Shown one piece after another: positions 34,862 to 43,635 of a stretch of DNA of 64,000 bases. The notes under the pieces are model-generated. The model saw nothing but the letters and a program-made list of their open reading frames with translations, was not told the origin of the DNA and ran no database searches. This DNA comes from NORP240 sp038134485 (GTDB taxonomy: Bacteria > Pseudomonadota > Gammaproteobacteria > Pseudomonadales > Pseudohongiellaceae), in the NCBI GenBank assembly GCA_038134485.1, contig JAYPVG010000002.1, positions 62,001 through 126,000 of the forward strand, given 5' to 3'. The stretch's first letter is position 1. Each line of letters begins with the position of its first letter. A program made the translations under genes and the position numbers.

Positions 34862-37783
34862 TTACTGGTAGCTTTCAATGGTCGGACAGGCACAAAAAAG
34901 GTTTCGATCACCATAGACATTATCTATACGATTAACGGATGGCCACACTTTGCTGTCCTGAAGAAATGGCATGGGAAACGCGGCCTCGTTCTTCGTATAG
35001 GGTCGGTCCCAGTTCTCATCCATCACATCAGCAAGGGTATGAGGGGCGTTCCGGAGCGGATTATTTTCAGCATCCAGTTCACCGGCCTCCACTCTTCGCA
35101 CTTCCTCTCGAATCCGTATCATGGCATCGATAAAACGATCCAGTTCAGATAGGGATTCACTCTCTGTGGGTTCGATCATCAGCGTGCCGGGCACGGGGAA
35201 TGACATGGTCGGTGCGTGGAAGCCGTAGTCCATAAGGCGCTTGGCAATATCCTCTTCGCTTATGCCTGAACTCAGCTTGAGTGGTCGTAAATCGATGATG
35301 CACTCGTGCGCTACCATGCCGTTACGCCCGGTGTACAGGACCGGGTAGTGGTCGCGCAGCCGCGCTGCTATGTAATTGGCATTGAGGATGGCTACCTGGG
35401 TTGCCTTGAGCAGACCCTCGGCTCCCATAAGCGTGATGTAGGTCCACGATATAGGCAGTATTCCGGAACTTCCCCAGGGTGCCGCAGAAACTGCACTGTT
35501 ATCATTGAGACCTTGCAGAGGCACTACCGAGTGGCCAGCGAGATAAGGAGCCAGATGCTGTTTTACGCCGATAGGGCCCATTCCCGGCCCGCCACCACCG
35601 TGGGGGATGCAGAAAGTCTTGTGCAGATTCACATGGGACACATCGGCACCTATCTCGGCCGGCCTTGAAACGCCTACCTGAGCATTCAGATTGGCGCCAT
35701 CCATATATACCTGACCACCCTGCTCATGTACCAGTTGGCACACCTTTCGCACGTCTTCCTCGTACACTCCGTGGGTTGATGGATAGGTGATCATCAGGGC
35801 TGCGAGGTTTGCGCCGTACTCAGCGGATTTTTCAGCGAGGTCCTGTAGATCGATATTGCCGTCTTCGTCGCAAGCGACCACTACCACTCTCATACCAATC
35901 ATCTGCGCACTTGCCGGGTTGGTACCATGGGCTGATTGGGGAATTAGGCAGACATCCCGGTGTTTTTGTCCCTGAGCATCGAGATACTTGCGAATTGCTA
36001 GCAGGCCAGCATACTCGCCCTGGGCACCGGAATTGGGCTGCATGCTAATGGCGTCGAACCCGGTTATTTCCCGCAGCATCACCTCCAGTTCGCCAATCAT
36101 TTCCAGGTATCCCGTAACCTGTTCTCGAGGGGCGAATGGATGAGGTTTACTGAATTGTGGCCAGGTGACCGGAATCATTTCGGTGCTGGAATTGAGTTTC
36201 ATGGTGCAAGAGCCCAGTGGAATCATCGCGTGTGTCAGTGAAATATCCTTGTTTTCCAGTCGTTTCAAGTACCTGAGCATTTCGGTTTCGCTGTGATAGC
36301 TGTTGAACCAGGGGTGTTCGAGATAAGACGACTCTCTCCTGAGGCTGTCAGGTAAATGCGGTGCTCCTGCAGCGGCTACCAGAGCATTGTCGATTGTCGC
36401 CAGAGACAGCGACTCGGCACTGTCGCCCAGTATGACCTTCCACAATTCGCTGAGATCTGACTCGGTGGTGCATTCGTCCAGGCTTATGCTGACATATCCC
36501 TCGCCGAACCACAGATTGATACCTGCTTGCTCGGCGCGGGATTTGACAGATTGCTGTTGCTCATTATCAAGACCAATGCTCACGGTATCGAAGAAGTTGC
36601 TGTGCAGCAGCGTCAATCCGCCTTCGAGCAGTCCGCTTGCCAGGATTGATGCCATCCTGTGGATTCGGGTGGCGATTCGTCGCAATCCATTGGGGCCATG
36701 ATACATAGCGTAAAGTGCCGCTATCACGGCGAGTAGCACCTGTGCCGTGCAGATGTTGCTGTTGGCTTTTTCGCGCCTGATATGTTGCTCCCGGGTCTGC
36801 AATGCCATGCGATAGGCACGCTTGCCTCTGCTGTCCACAGATACCCCGATAATTCGACCCGGCACGGCGCGTTTATACTGATCGCGAGTTGCGAAAAAAG
36901 CCGCATGCGGACCGCCGTATCCCATCGGCACACCAAATCTCTGGCTTGTACCGACGACCACATCAGCGCCCATTTCTCCTGGTGCGCGCAGTAAAGCAAG
37001 GCTCATCAAGTCGGCAGCGACGATCGCGATTGCCTGTTGGTTATGGAGCCGCTCAATTTCAGCGTCGAGTTCCCTGATACCACCGTCGGCGCCAGGATAT
37101 TGAAAGATGCCGCCAAACAGTCCCTCGGTTGGCAGATTACTTGCGTCGCCAATCAACAACTCAAAACCGAAGCATTCGGCGCGGGTCTTGAGAACATCTA
37201 TGGTCTGTGGAAGGCACAGCCGGTCGACAAAAAACGCGTTAGCCTGACGGTTCTTGCTGACTCTCCTGGCCAGGGCCATCGCTTCAGCCGCTGCGGTCGC
37301 TTCGTCCAGCAAAGAGGCATTGGCCAATTCCATGGCAGTGAGATCCAACACCATCTGCTGATAAGCAAGCAGGCATTCCAGTCGACCCTGTGAAATTTCC
37401 GGCTGATAGGGCGTATATGCGGTATACCAACCCGGGTTTTCGAGTACGTTGCGCAGAATGACGGTGGGCGTGTGAGTATCATAATAACCCAGGCCGATAA
37501 ACGATCGGGCAGGTTTGTTCTTGTTTGCCAGCTCTTGCAGCCGAGTGAGCGCTGAGGCCTCGCTTACCGGCGCAGCCAGCGCCAGTTTTTCTTTCATTCT
37601 GATGGCAGCGGGTACTGTCTTCTCTATCAGTTCGTCGAGAGAGTTCAGCTGCAGGCTCTCAAGCATCGCCTGGATCTGTTCGACACTGGGACCAATATGG
37701 CGGTGAATGAACTCAACGCTATTCTGAAGATCTTCAAGAGGCTCGTTGATCTTGGTCGGGCTGTCAGGTAGAGCTTTGTTCAT
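34862..37783 (-). CDS. gcvP: Glycine dehydrogenase (decarboxylating), P protein
   Basis: The product is 973 aa from ATG 37783 (family 950-970). The frame is open upstream to 37987, but that leader does not resemble the family, whereas MNKALPD leads into FIHRHIGPS. The PLP-lysine motif NLHKTFCIPHGGGGPGMGPI is intact, as are MIPLGSCTMKLNSSTEM and AHGTNPASAQM. The P protein decarboxylates glycine and passes the aminomethyl group to lipoyl-GcvH. It is the third gene of gcvT-gcvH-gcvP, with 136 bases between it and gcvH that could allow an extra promoter. Confidence 0.96.
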   Translation of the reverse strand: MNKALPDSPTKINEPLEDLQNSVEFIHRHIGPSVEQIQAMLESLQLNSLDELIEKTVPAAIRMKEKLALAAPVSEASALTRLQELANKNKPARSFIGLGYYDTHTPTVILRNVLENPGWYTAYTPYQPEISQGRLECLLAYQQMVLDLTAMELANASLLDEATAAAEAMALARRVSKNRQANAFFVDRLCLPQTIDVLKTRAECFGFELLIGDASNLPTEGLFGGIFQYPGADGGIRELDAEIERLHNQQAIAIVAADLMSLALLRAPGEMGADVVVGTSQRFGVPMGYGGPHAAFFATRDQYKRAVPGRIIGVSVDSRGKRAYRMALQTREQHIRREKANSNICTAQVLLAVIAALYAMYHGPNGLRRIATRIHRMASILASGLLEGGLTLLHSNFFDTVSIGLDNEQQQSVKSRAEQAGINLWFGEGYVSISLDECTTESDLSELWKVILGDSAESLSLATIDNALVAAAGAPHLPDSLRRESSYLEHPWFNSYHSETEMLRYLKRLENKDISLTHAMIPLGSCTMKLNSSTEMIPVTWPQFSKPHPFAPREQVTGYLEMIGELEVMLREITGFDAISMQPNSGAQGEYAGLLAIRKYLDAQGQKHRDVCLIPQSAHGTNPASAQMIGMRVVVVACDEDGNIDLQDLAEKSAEYGANLAALMITYPSTHGVYEEDVRKVCQLVHEQGGQVYMDGANLNAQVGVSRPAEIGADVSHVNLHKTFCIPHGGGGPGMGPIGVKQHLAPYLAGHSVVPLQGLNDNSAVSAAPWGSSGILPISWTYITLMGAEGLLKATQVAILNANYIAARLRDHYPVLYTGRNGMVAHECIIDLRPLKLSSGISEEDIAKRLMDYGFHAPTMSFPVPGTLMIEPTESESLSELDRFIDAMIRIREEVRRVEAGELDAENNPLRNAPHTLADVMDENWDRPYTKNEAAFPMPFLQDSKVWPSVNRIDNVYGDRNLFCACPTIESYQ

Positions 37784-37919
37784 CTGGTTTCGAATAAAAG
37801 GCGCTGGCCGCGTGAATCCTGACAAAAGTGCCGAGTGCGCAGAAAGGAGCGCGTATTCTTTGGTAACGAGACTGCGGGTACCGCAAAAATGAAATTGTAA
37901 ATTTCTTGCGATCGAATAG

Positions 37920-38309
37920 CTATTCTTCTTCGCAGATTTCCCGGTATGCCTCTGCGTCCAGCAGGTCTTCCAACTCCCTCTCGTCATTGGGGCGTAGTTT
38001 GAAAAACCAGCCTGCGCCGTAGGGATCGGAATTCACAGTCTCCGGGGCGTCCATCAGCTGTTCGTTGGTAGCAATGATTTCTCCGGATATTGGCGCGTAT
38101 ATGTCTGATGCAGCTTTAACCGATTCCACCACGGCGACCTCATCCTTGGCGGCTATCTGAGCATCTGGCTCGGGTAGCTCGACGAATACAATATCCCCCA
38201 GCGCGTCCTGGGCATGATCGCTAATGCCGACGGTGACCGTGCCGTCGTCCTCCACTCGTACCCATTCGTGAGAACTGGTGTATTTAAGATCATCAGGAAA
38301 CTTGCTCAA
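37920..38309 (-). CDS. gcvH: Glycine cleavage system H protein
   Basis: The 129-aa protein has the family size. It begins with YTSSHEWVRVEDDGTVTVGI; the lipoyl-lysine is in VVESVKAASDIYAPISG. The C-terminus has GAGWFFKLRP. GcvH shuttles the aminomethyl and reduced lipoyl intermediates among the P, T and L proteins. The gene lies 47 bases after gcvT in the same operon. Confidence 0.96.
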   Translation of the reverse strand: MSKFPDDLKYTSSHEWVRVEDDGTVTVGISDHAQDALGDIVFVELPEPDAQIAAKDEVAVVESVKAASDIYAPISGEIIATNEQLMDAPETVNSDPYGAGWFFKLRPNDERELEDLLDAEAYREICEEE

Positions 38310-38356
38310 TTGAGATTCCTCGCATCGTTAGCGCGATCAGCGCGCGGCCATTAGTG

Positions 38357-39448
38357 TTATTCAAAAATTTTTTTACCAAACCTGACGAAGTTAGGATTAA
38401 CCTTCCGGACCGGGGTCACCGTGCCGCGAATATCGACGGTGCATGAACCACTGCCTCGAGGGATTCTAGCCAATGCGATGGAATGCTTCAACGTGGGTGA
38501 AAAGCTGCCACTGGTGATGATACCGGTGCCTTTATCCGTTTCTACTGCTTGCCCTTCGCGCAGCACACCACGGGATTCAAGCACCAGTCCCACCAACTCA
38601 GGTAGTATGCCCTGGTCGCATAAGCCAACGTGCTGCTCCAGGGCCTCCCGACCGACAAAATTTCTCGATTCGGGCTGCCAGGCAATAGTTTGCTCCATAT
38701 TCGCTGCCAGCGGTGAGACAGACTCATTCATATCGTGACCATAAAGGTTCATTCCGGCCTCCAGTCGCAGAGTGTCCCGGGCTCCCAGTCCGACCGGTTT
38801 GATTCCCACCGAAAGCAGTCGATCCCAGACTTCTGGCGCCATGGTGTCGGGAAACATAAGCTCCAGCCCTTTCTCACCAGTATAGCCGGTGCGGGCAATG
38901 AACCATTCGCCTGGCAGTTCGACGCCGTGAAAGTTGCCCAGGGCAGCAACTATCTTGGCCTGGTCCTGCGGCAATATCTGGCAGGTGAGTTCGATGGCCT
39001 CGGGTCCGTGGACAGCGAGTATAGCCATTTCAGGACGCTCGGATATGTCGACCTGGTAATCTTTCGCGCGCGCTGCGATCCAGGCCAGATCTTTTTCGCG
39101 GGTTGCGCAATTGACCACCAGTCGAAAGCCCTGCTGCATACGATAAACAATCAGATCGTCGATTACGCCGCCTTCCTCATTCAGCATGGCGCTGTAAAGA
39201 GCCCTTCCCGGTTTATCCAATCGCACAACGTCGTTTGCCAGCAGATGACGCAGGTAGGCTTCCGCCTCGCCACCAGCCAGGTCTATAACGGTCATGTGAG
39301 AAACGTCGAACACCCCGGCATGCTGGCGCACCTGATTATGTTCCTCAATCTGGGATCCATAGTTGATCGGCATATCCCAGCCGGCGAAGTCGACTATTTT
39401 GGCACCTGACTCCAGGTGCTTCTGGTAAAGGGCGGTTTGCTGTCCCAC
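38357..39448 (-). CDS. gcvT: Aminomethyltransferase, glycine cleavage T protein
   Basis: The 363-aa protein starts at GTG 39448. It begins with TALYQKHLESGAKIVDFAGW, followed by VFDVSHM and the catalytic-region motif RTGYTGEKGLELMFP. The folate-binding C-terminal domain contains GLGARDTLRLEAGMNLYGHD. It transfers the one-carbon unit from aminomethyl-GcvH to tetrahydrofolate. It is first in the gcvTHP operon. The 78-base gap upstream is too short for a glycine riboswitch and I see none; the regulator GcvR is encoded at 55734. Confidence 0.96.
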   Translation of the reverse strand: MGQQTALYQKHLESGAKIVDFAGWDMPINYGSQIEEHNQVRQHAGVFDVSHMTVIDLAGGEAEAYLRHLLANDVVRLDKPGRALYSAMLNEEGGVIDDLIVYRMQQGFRLVVNCATREKDLAWIAARAKDYQVDISERPEMAILAVHGPEAIELTCQILPQDQAKIVAALGNFHGVELPGEWFIARTGYTGEKGLELMFPDTMAPEVWDRLLSVGIKPVGLGARDTLRLEAGMNLYGHDMNESVSPLAANMEQTIAWQPESRNFVGREALEQHVGLCDQGILPELVGLVLESRGVLREGQAVETDKGTGIITSGSFSPTLKHSIALARIPRGSGSCTVDIRGTVTPVRKVNPNFVRFGKKIFE

Positions 39449-39526
39449 GTGGCGCTTATCTCTCGATTAATGTAGTGCAGAGCAGGACGCTAGTTTAACG
39501 GCTGAAACAATGGATTGACAGCAACA

Positions 39527-41776
39527 TCAGGGTTGCCAGGCATAGCTAAATTTGGCGAACACAGTGCGATTGGTCTGCTCTATGGAATCAAAGCTATCGT
39601 TTTGAAATCCGGAATCCGAATAGCCAATAAAAAAGCGTGATGCCGCGTCAATGCGATAGCTGTAAAGCAGCTGTGTGGCGAGGGTCTTATTACGGCTTTG
39701 CACCGAGTTGACATACAGTGAAGGATCACGATCCTGATCCACATACTGCAGGGTAAAGCGCAGAAAGCTGCGGGGGCTAAACTGGTAAGTAATGCGCCCA
39801 TCTGACAGGTTGGCGGTAAACAGGCGACCACCATCGACATCGAATTCCTGCAGCGTATGCTGCAGGTTCATCTGCAAGTGAGGCCCCCAGCTATAGGTCA
39901 CTTCTGGTCCGATACGAACCGATCGGCCGAGCCGGGTATTGGCAAAGTCCACTACATCCTCGACTCGCAGATACATATTAAGGAACAGGTCTGCGTTAGG
40001 CCGGAAATTGATTCGCACCTGGTTGAACTGTTCGTCGAAATATTTGCCGTTAAAATAGGTTTTACTACCCCCGAACAATCCACTTAATCGCGATTGCAAT
40101 GGACCGTCCATTTCCAGGAAAAACTCCAGTTCCTCTTCCAGATTAAGCCCCGATTGATCGTAGGTTTTATCCCAGTCCGCAGCGAACCAGATACGGCTAA
40201 AAAAATTATCGTCATTCCAACGCCAGGTGTGTCCGACTCGTGTGGTAAGCCGACGGAAATCCACCTGATTGATGAAGCCGAGGTCTGCTCTAAAATCCTC
40301 GCCGTAATCGACGTAGTTTACCCACCAGTCCCAGCGCCGATCTCTGTGTCGATAATCAATTACATGGGTCTGATCGCTGATTTCCGGCAGCTGGTTGTAA
40401 CTATCCTGAATCGCGACGGGATATTTGGACTGAGAGTGCAGCGTTTGTACTGTCAGTGTGTCGCTATTAGTCAGCTGAAACACACCATCAACACCGGTCA
40501 CTGTATTGCGATAACCATCTGCCTGGCGGTCTGTAACAATGGCACCGATTGCCGAATTGTTCAGCACGTCGTAGCGGTAACGCATGATAGAGACATCACT
40601 CTCCACTTCCCCCAGAGTGGCGACGCTGGAGCCCAGACTCCGAGGAATGAGAAAGCTGGTGTTGGTGTCATTGGCCGTTAACAGCCCATAGGTGTGATTG
40701 CCACTCTTGCCAGTTAACTTGGTCCCGTAATCAGGATTGGCGATATTACGGGTGTGCACGAGATTCAAATATGAATTGAAATAGTCGGCCCCATCAAGAA
40801 AAAATGTTCGCCTTTCTGGAACGAATATACTAAAAGTGGTATTGGTATCCAGGATAGTACGATCAGCTTCGACTTGGGAGAAGTCAGGGTTGAGTGTGGC
40901 GTTGAGATAAAGATTTTGGTTGACGCCCCAGCGAACGTCCAGGCTGGCCTGAGGATCAATATCGTTCTCTATCCATTGGCCATCCGGCGGTTGGCGATTT
41001 TCTGAGTAGCTGCTTGTGACAGTTGGGATCACCTCCAGATTGCGACCCGCCTCAATGTCCGCAAATCCCCGAGCCTTGCCTATGTCGCACAGGTAACAGG
41101 ACAGATTGAGATTGCGTGGTCGGTTGCTGATCCGGTAATCGCGGTCCCGTGGATAGCGGCGCACGAAATTTATACCCCAGGTCTGGCTGTCCAGGCCTTC
41201 GGTGAAGCGTAACTGTTTGAGCGGTATTGCCATCTCGACGGTGTAGTTATCCTCATTGATGCGACCGGCGCTGTCCCAGATCGCGTTCCATGAGCTGTCG
41301 TAACGGTTGTTTACATCATCGTTGATGGCGTCCATCTGCACGCCGTAGGGATTGACATAAAACTCATAGGCGCGTCGCTGGTCATTGAAAGTATCGAGCA
41401 CGATGCCGACCTGGTCGTTGTTTCTGACGTTGTCTCGGTCCCGGTAAAAGGCTCTTATTTCATCAATATTTGGATCCCACGAAATAAAGGCAACGTAGAG
41501 CACTTCCCCATCTTCCATAATCAGGGCTTCGGATGTCACCGGGGCTGGAATGTTTTCACCCGGGTTGGTTTCGATATCCAGCAGGACGCGCGCTGCGGCA
41601 GCCCACTCCTGCTCACCAATGTCGCCGTCGATTTCAGGTGCTTGGGTAACTCGCGGGATCTGAAATTCCACCTCCGTCTGCTGGGCTCGCAGGGTAAGGG
41701 GGAGAAGCGCAAAGATAAAGATCAGGGACGGAAACAATATAAGCCGAGTGGGCCGGATCAACTGCAATGCAAACAT
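39527..41776 (-). CDS. DUF5916 outer-membrane protein with N-terminal carbohydrate-binding-like domain
   Basis: The 749-aa protein has a signal peptide (FPSLIFIFALLPLTLRAQ). The first 200 residues resemble a family-9 carbohydrate-binding domain (APEIDGDIGEQEW, YVAFISWDPN, YEFYVNPYGVQMDA). The rest matches DUF5916: FVPERRTFFLDGADYF and many alternating beta strands, ending in an aromatic-rich FAKFSYAWQP like an outer-membrane barrel. I infer an outer-membrane barrel with a sugar-binding-like periplasmic or surface domain; no substrate is known. Confidence 0.85.
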   Translation of the reverse strand: MFALQLIRPTRLILFPSLIFIFALLPLTLRAQQTEVEFQIPRVTQAPEIDGDIGEQEWAAAARVLLDIETNPGENIPAPVTSEALIMEDGEVLYVAFISWDPNIDEIRAFYRDRDNVRNNDQVGIVLDTFNDQRRAYEFYVNPYGVQMDAINDDVNNRYDSSWNAIWDSAGRINEDNYTVEMAIPLKQLRFTEGLDSQTWGINFVRRYPRDRDYRISNRPRNLNLSCYLCDIGKARGFADIEAGRNLEVIPTVTSSYSENRQPPDGQWIENDIDPQASLDVRWGVNQNLYLNATLNPDFSQVEADRTILDTNTTFSIFVPERRTFFLDGADYFNSYLNLVHTRNIANPDYGTKLTGKSGNHTYGLLTANDTNTSFLIPRSLGSSVATLGEVESDVSIMRYRYDVLNNSAIGAIVTDRQADGYRNTVTGVDGVFQLTNSDTLTVQTLHSQSKYPVAIQDSYNQLPEISDQTHVIDYRHRDRRWDWWVNYVDYGEDFRADLGFINQVDFRRLTTRVGHTWRWNDDNFFSRIWFAADWDKTYDQSGLNLEEELEFFLEMDGPLQSRLSGLFGGSKTYFNGKYFDEQFNQVRINFRPNADLFLNMYLRVEDVVDFANTRLGRSVRIGPEVTYSWGPHLQMNLQHTLQEFDVDGGRLFTANLSDGRITYQFSPRSFLRFTLQYVDQDRDPSLYVNSVQSRNKTLATQLLYSYRIDAASRFFIGYSDSGFQNDSFDSIEQTNRTVFAKFSYAWQP

Positions 41777-42024
41777 TTTAATTATTGAGTCCTGATTGGA
41801 AATTCTTAAACTTATCGCTTCACCCGCTATTACCTGACCACGGGTTGGTGATCTTTGCGGATCGTCTAGGACGGGGCCAGAGTATACAGGGTATTTAGTT
41901 TCGGCGAACAGCCAATGACAGTGGCTATTATCGGGTGACGTTGGCAGCTGAAATAGCGCGCACAGACCCCGGACGGAAAATCACAATTCACTGACTCACC
42001 CACCCGTCGCGCACAATGCCTTGC

Positions 42025-42609
42025 TTATTGCAGGGTCGCCGCTGCCTCCAGCACGTCGTCAAAGTCGGGTCTGATGCGGTAGCCCTCTTCCGCAAACTTG
42101 AAGCGAATTACTCCATCCGGGCTGATCAGAAATATGCCCGGATACGGAACTCCCCAGGCACGATCGCCGGGCTCATAGTCAGTGGTATTGAGAACACCAA
42201 AAACATTGACATGTTGCATCCCCACGTCCTGAAGAAGAGTGAACTTGATGCCCTCATCCAGCTCCACTTCCTTCAGGAATTCGAAGGGATCGTAGGTAAT
42301 GGCCGCCACGTTGATTCCCATAGCGGAAAATCGGTCTTGAATGTCTGTCAGCTGCACGAGCTGAGCTTTACAGAATGGTCACCAGTCGAAGGAGCGGCTG
42401 AACATCATCAATAAACCGTTTTCCCCTACCAGATCAACGAAGGATCTGGTGACGCCATTCTGATCCGGTGCCTCGATAGCGGGAATGGTTGCGCCGACCG
42501 GGAAGTCGGGTGCCCAGACATAATCCTGGGCCTGCACCACTGGGACCAGCCACAGCAAAGCCAAGGCAGTCGCAAGACCCGCCGATCTCAGTAGTCGCAT
42601 GTATAGCAT
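42025..42609 (-). CDS. Peroxiredoxin/AhpC-TSA-like selenoprotein (in-frame UGA decoded as Sec)
   Basis: One continuous frame of 194 codons contains a single TGA at 42379-42381. Around it the protein reads FSRSFDW-(UGA)-PFCKAQLVQLTD, so UGA stands exactly where redoxins of this family have the first Cys of the CxxC motif, giving UPFC. The frame stays intact for 118 codons beyond with family features (VAAITYDPFEFLK, WGVPYPGIFLISPDGVI). A hairpin sits 14 nt after the UGA (see separate entry). The N-terminus is a signal peptide (GLATALALLWLVPVVQAQ). The best start is ATG 42609, with AGAGG about 7 nt upstream; ATG 42624 and 42600 are also in frame. A plain nonsense mutation cannot be excluded, and no selenocysteine genes lie in this window. 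Confidence 0.75.
42348..42364 (-). promoter_or_regulatory. Candidate bacterial SECIS hairpin
   Basis: Read on the minus strand, UCAGCU-CGUGC-AGCUGA forms a perfect 6-bp stem with a 5-nt loop. The loop contains GU, and its G is about 22 nt from the UGA, within the 16-37 nt range known for bacterial SECIS elements bound by SelB. The element lies inside the coding frame directly after the UGA of the redoxin gene, as required in bacteria. Confidence 0.6.
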
Positions 42610-42692
42610 TGCCTGACCTCTCATTAGAATTCGGGGTTGCCGGGATCAACCCGATGTTCCATACCCGGTGGGCGCAGAAAGTATAAGTGCAA

Positions 42693-43412
42693 TTACTGTA
42701 AACCTGCCATGAAGCGATCGCCGCGGGGTAGATAACGGTTTTGCGAATCCAGCGAAAATACGACTGAATTGGAGCGACCGATAATCTCCTCCCGTGGTAC
42801 AAAGCTGTAGGCCCGACTGTCGGCGCTATTGTCGCGGTTGTCACCCAGCACGAAGTAGTTGTCATGCGGCACTTCCACCGGACCGTAATTGCGCATGGTA
42901 CGGCTAAAGTAACTGGTGGAGAGCTTGGCCTGGTGAGAGTGCTCGGTGAGTTGTTCCAGAATGATTGTCGCGTTCTCTTCCTCGGAGACCACCTGATAGT
43001 CCGCAGGTTCGCCGTTAATCACCAGCGTGTTGTTCTGCATGAAAATAGTGTCGCCGGGCAGGCCGACTATGCGCTTGACCAGACGTTTTCCGGCTTCCCT
43101 GGAATCGATGATCACAATGTCCCCTTGTTTGGGATCGGAAATCGAGCCAAGCGAGATCTCGGTAAAAGGAATTTTGACGTCATAGGCCAACTTGTTGACC
43201 CACACCTTGTCGCCATCCAGCAGAGTCGGCTGCATCGAAGCGCCGGAAATGGAGCTCAAATCGGCAATAGCGCTCTTGAAGAACACGATACAGCCAAGCA
43301 GCAAAAAGAATTGACGGTTTTCCCGCCAGAACATCGAGACACCTGCTCCTATTTTTTCCGGCAGGCGTGCCCGGTCCTTAAGCAAGCCGCTATTTTCTCG
43401 AGATTCCTGCAT
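42693..43412 (-). CDS. lepB: Signal peptidase I
   Basis: The 239-aa protein has one N-terminal membrane helix (FFLLLGCIVFFKSAIAD). The catalytic Ser is in SGASMQPTLLDGD and the catalytic Lys in KRIVGLPGD; the C-terminal GDNRDNSADSRAYSFVP box is intact. It is shorter than the 324-aa E. coli enzyme and has one anchor rather than two. LepB cleaves signal peptides from exported proteins on the periplasmic side. It stands alone here, whereas many gammaproteobacteria pair it with lepA and rnc; a second copy may exist elsewhere. Confidence 0.92.
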   Translation of the reverse strand: MQESRENSGLLKDRARLPEKIGAGVSMFWRENRQFFLLLGCIVFFKSAIADLSSISGASMQPTLLDGDKVWVNKLAYDVKIPFTEISLGSISDPKQGDIVIIDSREAGKRLVKRIVGLPGDTIFMQNNTLVINGEPADYQVVSEEENATIILEQLTEHSHQAKLSTSYFSRTMRNYGPVEVPHDNYFVLGDNRDNSADSRAYSFVPREEIIGRSNSVVFSLDSQNRYLPRGDRFMAGLQ

Positions 43413-43635
43413 AGTGCTGTCTATTATGCGACTCTTTACCGAAAAAACAACAAGGCGGTCGACAGAGGACCTCTCTCCTGCAAATTAACAGCTAAGCTGC
43501 AGGAGACTGCGAAGGAAGCAGTGAATCTGGGCACATCGTGTATTGCGTTGACCGGGATGCCGACTAACGGCTGTACCAGCAGGAGAGAAAAGTTATAGAC
43601 TGTATGTTTCCACAGTACTCTTGTATTGAACGAGC

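Noticed and set aside
39449..39526. Glycine riboswitch before gcvT
   Set aside because: The gap is 78 bases, too short for a tandem glycine aptamer, and no aptamer-like conserved segment is seen.
42025..42609. Reading the redoxin as two separate genes or a pseudogene
   Set aside because: The stop falls precisely on the active-site Cys codon, the frame is intact on both sides, and a SECIS-like hairpin follows; a second start inside the redoxin fold would leave half a domain.
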